DNA of 36,938 nucleotides from an uncultured Verrucomicrobiota bacterium (GTDB lineage Bacteria; Verrucomicrobiota; Verrucomicrobiia; Verrucomicrobiales; DEV007): NCBI GenBank assembly GCA_902589825.1, contig CACIUL010000033.1, positions 1 to 36,938 of the forward strand, read 5' to 3'. Shown piece by piece: positions 1 to 6,910 of this stretch (position 1 is its first letter; each line of letters starts with the position of its first letter). The notes under the pieces were generated by a model. It saw only the letters and a program-made list of their open reading frames with translations, ran no database searches and was not told where the DNA came from. The position numbers and the translations under genes were made by a program.

Positions 1-195
1 TTCAGGGATACCCTGCTGGACAGCATTCCGTATCATTTCGGTATCGAAGTGGGTATACATGTCGTTCACGGCCTCAGAGGCGTGTCCGGTAATCTGCATA
101 CGCACTTCTTGAGACACCCCACTCTGAGCCATGAACGTGTTAAAGCTGTGCCTTAACGAGTGGAAGGTTCTTACTCCGATCTGGCGGTCGGGGAG
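1..195 (-). pseudogene. Tyrosine recombinase (phage-type integrase), C-terminal catalytic fragment
   Basis: Reading the minus strand in the frame whose codons end at position 1 gives VRTFHSLRHSFNTF, then a stretch with ITGHAS and MYTHFD. These are the box II signatures of tyrosine recombinases: HxLRH, then GH, then a Tyr close to the end. The tyrosine nucleophile is probably the Y of MYTH. The fragment runs off the left edge at its C-terminal side. Upstream, similarity stops at about position 195 and the sequence passes directly into the 3' end of an unrelated secreted-protein gene. No N-terminal core-binding domain or box I arginine is present, so the gene is truncated by rearrangement. Together with the tRNA-Thr fragment at 3468-3512 it marks an old integrative element. 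The family call is seen in the sequence; the element history is inference. Confidence 0.7.
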
Positions 196-203
196 GGTCA
201 GAA

Positions 204-1349
204 TTACTGCTTTTCGACTCGGAAGTAGTAGTTGCGTGGCGAGTCTTCCTGATCACCAACAAAGCCAACCAATTCGAAGGTGGCGGTGGTCGTCTCTCCA
301 ATACCGGCCGGGATACCATCCTCAAGGTCAGCACCCCAGTCGATTAAGTCAGTCGAGTATTTGACAACGTATGTCTCTCCCGGCTGAGAGTCCCAGGTCA
401 GAGTGAGCATTTCGCCCTCAGCCGAGTAGTTGATCATGGTGATAGCGAAATCTTGCGCTACACCCGTGCCGTTCACTGCGTCGTCGAAAGTCGTCGCGAC
501 GCGGATCTCGTCATAGTTGCTGCGAGTACCGTGGAACGAGAGCGTATCAAAACTCGCGTTGTCGAGGTTATTGACCGTGGTGATGGTCGTTAGTGTGGCG
601 TTATCAAAATCGGCTTCTGTCGGCGCGGCGAACGGATCAAGGCTGAAAACTGTAGTCGTGATGGTCTCGTTGACGGCACCAAATTCGATCTTGGTGATGA
701 AAAGTTGCTGGGGTGTGATGCGGGAAAGAGTATTTCCGAGAAAGTCCTCGAAAACGCCACCCGTGTTCTGGTCGTCCCAGTATCTCGCCCGCGGATTGCC
801 CGCCGAAGTATTGTGAGCGACGCCTCCGCCGACCGCTTCACCGGCAGCAACTTGGGCGCGGTTGTCGAGCAGTTCCCCCTGCCCGATGGCGACGTTCGGT
901 TTGTGATGGTTGTCGGGTAGGCCATTGACCGTCGTCGCCGCGCTCACAAAACTGAGCCAAATCGTTGAGCCGTCGGTAAACTTAGCGGTCACTTCGGGAG
1001 CAAGCGGGATGTGCCCGGAGTTGTCGTCACGGCGCTCTCCCTCGAGGTAGCCTCCCGAGTTGACGAAGATGGAGGCAGAGAGTATGCCGGGCCAGGTCTG
1101 GCCAGAGCCGGCTCCGGTCGTCCCATTGGCGCGGACGGTCATGGCTTGCCCGCTACCGTTATTCCCGGTTCCAGAGCTGTTGTCAACCCACGGGCCGCCG
1201 GCACCAAGAGCTGGCATTAGTCCGGCGAGGGCACTGTTAGGGGCGTAGTCGAAAGGTTCGTAAAACAAGAGATCGGCCTTGGCCGCAATCGGCAACAGCA
1301 CAAGTCCGCTGATGATGAGTAGAAGGATGGGCAGACGTGTATAGTCCAT
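204..1349 (-). CDS. Exported LamG/concanavalin-like protein
   Basis: A 381-residue protein with a clear signal peptide (hydrophobic residues 6-22, ending around AAKA). The mature part begins with LLFYEPFDY, typical of verrucomicrobial LamG-like proteins. Around residues 285-300 it has the SNYDEIRVATTFDDAV motif, the usual last strand of that jelly-roll domain. The C-terminal 70 residues (TLTWDSQPGETYVVKYSTDLIDW, ending NYYFRVEKQ) look like the small terminal domain common on Verrucomicrobiota secreted proteins. No catalytic motif is visible; a carbohydrate-binding or surface role is an inference from the fold. No Shine-Dalgarno precedes the ATG, and the start was chosen because the signal peptide begins there. 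Its 3' end abuts the broken integrase, so it may be cargo of the element or have been brought next to it by the rearrangement. Confidence 0.7.
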   Translation of the reverse strand: MDYTRLPILLLIISGLVLLPIAAKADLLFYEPFDYAPNSALAGLMPALGAGGPWVDNSSGTGNNGSGQAMTVRANGTTGAGSGQTWPGILSASIFVNSGGYLEGERRDDNSGHIPLAPEVTAKFTDGSTIWLSFVSAATTVNGLPDNHHKPNVAIGQGELLDNRAQVAAGEAVGGGVAHNTSAGNPRARYWDDQNTGGVFEDFLGNTLSRITPQQLFITKIEFGAVNETITTTVFSLDPFAAPTEADFDNATLTTITTVNNLDNASFDTLSFHGTRSNYDEIRVATTFDDAVNGTGVAQDFAITMINYSAEGEMLTLTWDSQPGETYVVKYSTDLIDWGADLEDGIPAGIGETTTATFELVGFVGDQEDSPRNYYFRVEKQ

Positions 1350-1892
1350 ATGGGGGGTAGGAGGTTAAATCTAGTGACATTATTCAACCACTTGCAGTTC
1401 AACTTCAAATTGTATCTGCATCTGCAGAAGCTACAGCTATGACTCTTAGAATTGATGATGTTGTTGCTATAAAACAATCCTCTCAATCACCATCCTCATC
1501 ATCTATCCGCTACGGCCTTGTTTTGTAATTGTTATACGAACGCCTTCCTCGGGACCGACTTGAGAAACTTTGACATACCCCATGCTCCTCAATCTATCCA
1601 CAAGGTCCCTTGCCTCTTGCAACCTGTTAAACCGCATTTCATCGATAGTGACTTGTAGTAAAAATTCGACATGGGCCAACTGTGTCAGAACCCTTTTATC
1701 CTTCTCGGAAAGCCCATCATCATTGCCTATGTTCTTATGTTTGCAGGGAGTTTTGCCAAAAGGAGTGACCTTTCTCCCAAGGAATCACTTTTCCCTTTTT
1801 TCAAGGCTCATAAAAGCGTTAAGTATGAGGGAGAAATGAAAACGGTAGCCTGCCTCTGACTGTCGTTTAATTTATTTTATGGCAAAGATCAG
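1350..1892. other. 543-bp stretch without an intact gene
   Basis: This lies between the LamG-like protein (minus) and the TIM-barrel protein (plus), which are divergently oriented, so both promoters should be here. No convincing -35/-10 pair was identified. The middle part, about 1503-1871, has protein-like reading on the minus strand and is listed separately as a probable decayed gene. The first 130 bp are pyrimidine-rich without recognisable features. Confidence 0.4.
1503..1871 (-). pseudogene. Decayed small gene, winged-helix-like C-terminus, in-frame TGA
   Basis: The minus frame ending at the stop at 1503-1505 reads protein-like: LTQLAHVEFLLQ, RLQEARDLVDRLRSMG, YVKVSQVGPEEG and VRITITKQGR. 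The helix, basic helix and beta-hairpin pattern recalls the end of a winged-helix regulator. Upstream the same frame stays open to 1871, except for one TGA at 1785-1787 that follows MSLEKREK (ATG at 1811). Downstream of that TGA there is no ATG before the middle of the domain. The best reading is a small gene broken by a nonsense mutation inside the mobile segment. A non-ATG start after the TGA is also possible. The family is not identified. Confidence 0.3.
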
Positions 1893-3089
1893 ATGAAGAC
1901 ACACCCGCATTCCTACAATATCTCACTGGTTCTTTTTATCGCTCTGGCAACCGCATTCACTATTATTGCGAGTGCAACGGGTGAGGAGGATGCCCCCGCG
2001 TCCAAGGTAAAGGTGCGTTACCGCATGCCATCAATTGTCCTGTCAGCACATGCTGACTGGCCAAAAGATCCAAAATATCGCGACGCGATGGCAAAGTTTG
2101 TCGTCGACCATGGATTTAACGTCGTTGAGGGAGGAGTCGATGTCCTGGATGTTTGTCGCAAGAATGGCTTGATGGTGCAGCTTGGAGGTGACCAGGCGAC
2201 CCTGGACATGGCACCAAAGCTACGGGACGATCCTGCAGTATTCGGTTATTTTGTCTCTGACCGCCGCCGCCGGGACTCCTTCCCCGCGTTCGCCAAGATT
2301 GCGCGCATCTTTGAGAAGGCGGATCCTAATCACCCGACAATTTTCATTAACCGGGCAGCCTGGAATGAATTCGGGGATTTTGCCAAGCAGGTAAAGCCCA
2401 TGCTGCTGGACTTCTATCATTACCATGCGATGCCGCGCAGGCATGCCGAGCGATATTACCTTTACCTGCTCATGTTTCGTGGTCTGGGACAGGAACACGG
2501 AATCCCGGTGATGCGGTGCACCAGCAGCAGTTCCTCCCCGGCAGTCTTAAGGCAGACGATCTACACAAGCCTTGCCTACGGAGTGAAGGGCTTTCATTTC
2601 TGGACGCCCTGGATATTTGCGCATGCGAAGGACAAGGACGGCAATGCCGAGCTGAAAGACGGCAAGCTCAACATGTATGTCACCCTGCCGCACCTCACCG
2701 ATATCGCCAAAGAGGTCCGGAAAATGAGCCCGGTGCTGGTGAATTGCCGTTCGATTGCCATGTATCACACCGATCCACTTCCCATTAGTGGCGGGAAAGC
2801 CCCCGGGGACGCATGGTGTCAACCCTCCGGTTCCCAGCTTCTAGTCGGCGTTCTTCAGGATGAGAAAGGCGTGGATTTCCTGCTTGTGACTAACAGGCAC
2901 CCGGGCATGAAGCAGGAAGCTTTACTGTCCTTTGATGCAACGGTCAGTGCTGTGGAACACATGGACAAGAAGACGGGGAAGTGGCAACCAATGACGCTTG
3001 AAACCGGAGGTGAAAGACGAACAGGCACCCTGCACCTGGCACCCGGGGACGGTGAACTGCTGAAGGTTGTTCGCGTCGTGAAGAAATAG
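1893..3089 (+). CDS. Exported TIM-barrel glycoside-hydrolase-like protein
   Basis: 398 residues with an N-terminal signal peptide (ISLVLFIALATAFTIIASATG). The body contains blocks typical of a (beta/alpha)8 hydrolase-like fold: FVVDHGFNVVEGG, DDPAVFGYFVSDRRR, ADPNHPTIFINR, LLDFYHYHAMPRR, and a late strand YGVKGFHFWTPWIF. The order (a substrate-strand Phe-Gly-Tyr, then 'Leu-Asp-Phe-Tyr', then 'Gly-Phe-His-Phe-Trp') resembles GH42/GH5-clan proteins of Planctomycetota and Verrucomicrobiota. However, the usual acid/base and nucleophile Glu pair cannot be assigned with certainty: 'FGYFVSDR' has Asp-Arg where related proteins have Asp-Glu. It may therefore be a catalytically altered member. Residues 310-398 form a small beta-rich C-terminal domain. 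It lies inside the presumed integrated segment, just upstream of a truncated secreted gene. Confidence 0.55.
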   Translation: MKTHPHSYNISLVLFIALATAFTIIASATGEEDAPASKVKVRYRMPSIVLSAHADWPKDPKYRDAMAKFVVDHGFNVVEGGVDVLDVCRKNGLMVQLGGDQATLDMAPKLRDDPAVFGYFVSDRRRRDSFPAFAKIARIFEKADPNHPTIFINRAAWNEFGDFAKQVKPMLLDFYHYHAMPRRHAERYYLYLLMFRGLGQEHGIPVMRCTSSSSSPAVLRQTIYTSLAYGVKGFHFWTPWIFAHAKDKDGNAELKDGKLNMYVTLPHLTDIAKEVRKMSPVLVNCRSIAMYHTDPLPISGGKAPGDAWCQPSGSQLLVGVLQDEKGVDFLLVTNRHPGMKQEALLSFDATVSAVEHMDKKTGKWQPMTLETGGERRTGTLHLAPGDGELLKVVRVVKK

Positions 3090-3094
3090 GGAAA

Positions 3095-3250
3095 ATGTGG
3101 CAGAGGATTTGTCTTTTACTTGCCTTGGGTTGCCTGAGCGCGACGACGCTGGCCGAGGATTGGCCTGGTGGCTATTTGTTAGGTGCACCACTCACCCCCC
3201 ACGATGCAGGTCGCTTGATTGGGGGGGGCTGGGATAGGGGGGATTGTTAG
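3095..3250 (+). pseudogene. Truncated exported protein (signal peptide only)
   Basis: An ATG five bases after the preceding stop opens a 51-codon frame. It starts MWQRICLLLALGCLSATTLA, a textbook signal peptide, followed by EDWPGG. Mature N-termini of this type ('AEDWPxWRGP') are common in PQQ-repeat propeller proteins of this group, so a truncated propeller protein is possible. After about residue 25 the reading becomes Gly/Asp-rich, non-protein-like sequence over a G-rich tract (3221-3242) and ends at TAG 3248-3250. The body of the gene is missing, consistent with deletion near the element boundary. Confidence 0.45.
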
Positions 3251-3467
3251 GTAGTTAGTCTGCCAAAATTTGTCACCAAAACCGATGCACTGAATGCATC
3301 AGGACTACACGCGCGGCGGGGTGCTAAAAGTTCCCGCTAACAGCTATATTTTCTGTGACCAATAGGTGACCAATCCCTTGCGTGTTTTTGCATCTTGTTT
3401 CATCTTACTGCGGGAGCGATCCTTTATACTTCAATGTAACTACCTAATTATAAGGAATTTACATTTA
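3251..3467. other. Gene-free stretch at the element end
   Basis: No open frame of protein-like composition is visible on either strand. The stretch contains a tandem 9-bp repeat (listed separately) and A+T-rich sequence just before the tRNA-Thr fragment. It would be the terminal, attachment-proximal part of the integrated element. Confidence 0.4.
3355..3374 (+). repeat. Direct repeat GTGACCAAT x2, 11-bp period
   Basis: GTGACCAAT occurs at 3355-3363 and 3366-3374, separated by AG. The pair sits about 95 bp from the tRNA-derived boundary, where arm-type integrase binding sites of tyrosine recombinases usually lie. The repeat itself is seen in the sequence; the binding-site role is inference. 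Confidence 0.4.
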
Positions 3468-3512
3468 TTTGTAATCAGTAGGTCGACGGTTCGAGTCCGT
3501 CAACCGGCTCCA
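3468..3512 (+). other. tRNA-Thr(TGT) 3' fragment, probable attachment site
   Basis: The segment reads as the 3' part of a tRNA: anticodon loop TTTGTAA (3468-3474, anticodon TGT = Thr), 3' anticodon-stem strand, variable loop AGGTC, T-stem GACGG (3485-3489), T-loop TTCGAGT, T-stem CCGTC (3497-3501), acceptor strand AACCGGC, discriminator T, and encoded CCA (3510-3512). The bases 5' of the anticodon loop (ATTTA) cannot pair with the 3' stem, and no D-arm or 5' acceptor strand is present. It is therefore a fragment cut at the anticodon loop, exactly where tyrosine recombinases exchange strands in tRNA genes. In this orientation the element should lie to the left, with the intact tRNA-Thr at its far end outside the window. 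Confidence 0.85.
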
Positions 3513-3545
3513 TTTACAATCAAGAAGTAATGGAAAATATGTGAG

Positions 3546-3585
3546 GAGGCGTGCTTATGCCTCGGCCTAGCAGACTTCGCTGCTA
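3546..3585 (+). promoter_or_regulatory. Two short hairpins in the leader of the C25 peptidase gene
   Basis: GAGGC (3546-3550) pairs with GCCTC (3559-3563) over an 8-nt loop. Immediately downstream TAGCAG (3568-3573) pairs with CTGCTA (3580-3585) over the loop ACTTCG. An A-rich stretch leads to the ATG at 3600. No U-run follows on the plus strand, so this is not a standard terminator. A leader structure or leftover tRNA-trailer structure are both possible. Confidence 0.3.
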
Positions 3586-3599
3586 AAAAACAACAACCA

Positions 3600-6500
3600 A
3601 TGATCACTAAGATGAAGTCAATACTATTCATTACTGGCATCGTTTCTTGCGCTTCTTTTATGACTCTCGCGCAGGGACAGGACGCACCCAACCATTCCAA
3701 GTGGGACTGGGTTTCGCTTGAGCGTAATTATCCCGAAGGGACACCTGTCACGGTTGAAATTCGCAGGAGTAATATTGAGGAGACCGAACTCGAAGTTAGG
3801 GTTCCAGGGTATTGGAAGCGCACAGTCAACTACGGGGGGATTCCTCACACCCAGATTCGCTTTCCTGATCCCGTTCTCTTCGGGGAAGGTTTTCCCCGCC
3901 TGCAGGCCCTTAATGCCTTGCCGAACGGAAATGGGCTGCAGGGCCTCCTGGGGGAGGGAGGTCTCCTGTCTGAGCGCGAGCCTTTCCTTAAGAAGGATGA
4001 CAGTAATTGGTTTGATTTTCCGGACAACCAGAACGCATCGCCGCTCTCTTCGGAAAAATACATGCAGAGCATGCGTATCGGAGTGAAACAAGAAGTCTTC
4101 CCGGAGGAACTTATCGGCCAGCAACTGGGTGATCTCACCGCCAAACAGATGAGAACGCTTGGAATTGATCCTGCCGGGGCACGCCCCGGAATTCCCCATC
4201 TGCGGGGATTGATCACAACTTCGCTGGGATCCAAGCCCGGAGAAAACTTCAGGGTGCAGGTGCTTAATCACAAGAAGGTGGACGTGAAGCTCGAGCACCC
4301 GCTTGTCCCGGCCGGCTTTAGTAATTCGGACGAGGAAGAAAACTTTGGAGGATACGATGCACCGGAACTCAGGGATCAGGAATTCTACGAGAAAAATGCC
4401 GAGATTTACAACGGGAACGCACCTCCACTGGGCAAGGTTCAACGGATTGGTGGCACCTTCGGTGGCAGCCAATTAAGCATTCCTCTGTGCGAGGTGGGAC
4501 GACCCACGGAGTTGTGCATCCCCTCCTTACTTGAGTGGCGGATCGTGCACCGGATGCCCTTTGTGAGAAAATACGAATGCGTTCCCTGGGATCAATGGAT
4601 TAGCAAACCCTCCTTCTTAAATGGAATGGCTCTCCGCCTGCATCTGGAGGCCACACTCACCCCCATTTTGCCAATCCGCACCGCTCATTACCTGATAGTG
4701 ACTCCCCGGGAGTTTGAGGATGAGTTGCAGGAATTCGCGGAATGGAAACGGGATAAGGGGCTCTGCGTAAAGTTCGTGTTCATTGGCGACGACCTTGTCG
4801 ACGACATTGGGCCCGACAGGGATGACATCGATCAATACCTAGAGAACTACTACCACCGTAACTTCTGGAATGGCATTTACGTTCTCCTAGTGGGTGACAT
4901 TGACCGAATCCCCGGTGGCCGTTCAAGCAAGATTCGCACCAGACCCGATTTCAGCAACGGAGATTCAGACCACGTCTATGAAGTGATCGGAGATGACGAT
5001 TTTGCTTCGCTCTATGTCGGACGGCTCTCGGTCGATGATGCCAATGACCTGACCGTCCAGTTGAACAAGATTCTCGCCTATGAACGGGATCCGCAAGCAG
5101 GACCGTGGCCCACCCATGTAACCCTCGCAGCCAACAGCCAGAACGACAACAGTAATTACGGAGTCGACCCCCAGTTCCCCTCAAAGTATGCCGCGGCAGT
5201 CAATGCCATCGCAGACTACGCCAATTACATCGATCCTCCCAGCTTCACGGTTCGGCATGCCGGGGCTGCTGATGACGTCACCCCACGTGCCACCAACCAG
5301 GAAATTATCAATGACATCGGGTTCGGGCGTGGAATGGTTCTCTACAGGGGGCATGGAAGTTCGACCGACTGGGTATCCGGTTGGGACGGGACCAGTATCA
5401 TGGGCGCATCCTTTGGGTCGACGGAAATCAGTCAACTCGATAACGATAAGATCTTCCCTATCGTTTATTCCATTGCCTGTCAGAACAATCGCATCAACCA
5501 GGACGATTGCGCAGGGGAGAACTGGATGTCCCATGCAGGGGGGGGGAGCAGTAGCTTACTACGGTGCTTCGGTAAACTCCTATACCGAAGAGAATCACGA
5601 GCGCGCCAAGGGAATATTTAAGGCAATTTACGAGAATGGGATCACACGACTCGGTCCTGCCCTAGCTGAAGCCGAAGTAATTTCCTCCAGCACCCACGGC
5701 TTGGACTTTGCATGGGAAAACAACACCTTTTGCTATCTCCTCCTAGGAGATCCCGAGATGACCATCCGGCGCAAGGCGGTTTGGCCGTCCTGGATCCCCG
5801 AGATCATCGTGCGCCCCCGGATAGGTCGTGTCCAAATCCTCATCCTGGACGAATTGAAGCAACCCTTGCCGAACCTCCGCGTTAATGTGGTGCTCACGAA
5901 CAGAACCATCCTCAACGGACTCACCGACCACAACGGTGAGCTCGATCTCGAGATTGATCCCTCGCAAATTCTCCGCTACGTGGTGGCCAATGATGAAGCA
6001 GGCAGGGTCCGGGTCATCGACTCAGATACCACTGCAGGGACAGCAGTATCGTTAAGTAACAATCTCATCCCCGAGGGAAATGCTCCTGGATTCCGTGTCG
6101 GCGGTTTAAGCACTGCTGTCGGCCGGAACGAAGTTGAAGCGACCTACTCACTTGTGAATGGTGCCGGAGACGGTGACAACAGATTTTTCCAGATCGAGGG
6201 AGGCTTGCTGGTCTTTAGCAACAATGCTGATCATGAAATACAGTCTACCTACAATGTGCGAGTTCGTTCGAGTCATGCCGGAGGATCAAGCGAAGCATCT
6301 TTCGTTGTCGAGGTCATTGACGATCGAAGCGAGGATGCCGATGGAGATGGGATTACCGAGCTCGATGAGGAAGAAATCCACGGAACCAGTGATAATAAAT
6401 CCGACAGCGATGGGGATGGTTTGGAGGATGGTGTTGAGATCTCTCTTGCGGATCTGGGATTCAACCCGACCCTGGACGACTCTATCCGGATCGCCTCCCT

Positions 6501-6720
6501 CGAGGCTTCGACAGGCGTATTTACCAGAAAATCCATTATCGAGGCTGGCAGCAACGATATAATCATCCAGAAACAGGAGAACGGAAACTTCAAACTGCAG
6601 TTCCAGTTGCAGGAATTCGACGATGTCAGCAGGCGTTGGCTGGATTTAGGTGTACGCCACGAGTGGATCTACAAGGGAGCAGAGGATAAGCACTTCTTCC
6701 GCATCAAGATTCGCGAGTAG
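3600..6720 (+). CDS. Gingipain-like C25 family cysteine peptidase, frameshifted
   Basis: Two overlapping frames make one protein of about 1039 residues once one G is removed from the G9 run at 5538-5546. The first frame then continues SHAGGGAVAYYGAS and joins without loss. The N-terminus is a signal peptide (ILFITGIVSCASFMTLAQG), followed by a long beta-rich prodomain. The caspase-like C25 domain begins near residue 350 (RTAHYLIVTPREF). It has LLVGDIDRIPG, the catalytic His585 in YRGHGSS and the catalytic Cys627 in YSIACQNN, and it closes with LLGDPEM. Next come an Ig/cadherin-like region (about 790-890) and thrombospondin-3-like Asp repeats (DADGDGITELDEEE, DSDGDGLEDGVE) that probably bind calcium. 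The final domain is short and typical of the group. It is an extracellular or surface endopeptidase. As sequenced, translation ends at 5621 just after the catalytic Cys. Confidence 0.85.
5538..5546 (+). repeat. G9 homopolymer at the frameshift
   Basis: Nine consecutive G occur where eight are needed to keep the C25 peptidase in frame (Ala-Gly-Gly-Gly-Ala-Val). The tract is either a sequencing or assembly indel or a slippage-prone contingency tract. Confidence 0.9.
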
Positions 6721-6910
6721 TCTACGCGCTCTACCCTCTGCCACGCGCCCGAGAAAACCCATAACATGCCTGGATAATCCTTCGCTACCCAGCAAAGGCA
6801 TGGCATGAAGTGCAACCAACTCAGAGTGTGCGAGCCTACCAGAGCGCACCTCATAAGCAGAAAAACAGTTCGACCTCACCTGCAATTTCCTGTTATTTCG
6901 AAGGCAACTC

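Noticed and set aside
3600-5621. Treating the 673-residue frame as a complete shorter peptidase
   Set aside because: Family sequence continues without loss in the other frame after removal of one G in the G9 run, so it is a frameshift and not a natural end.
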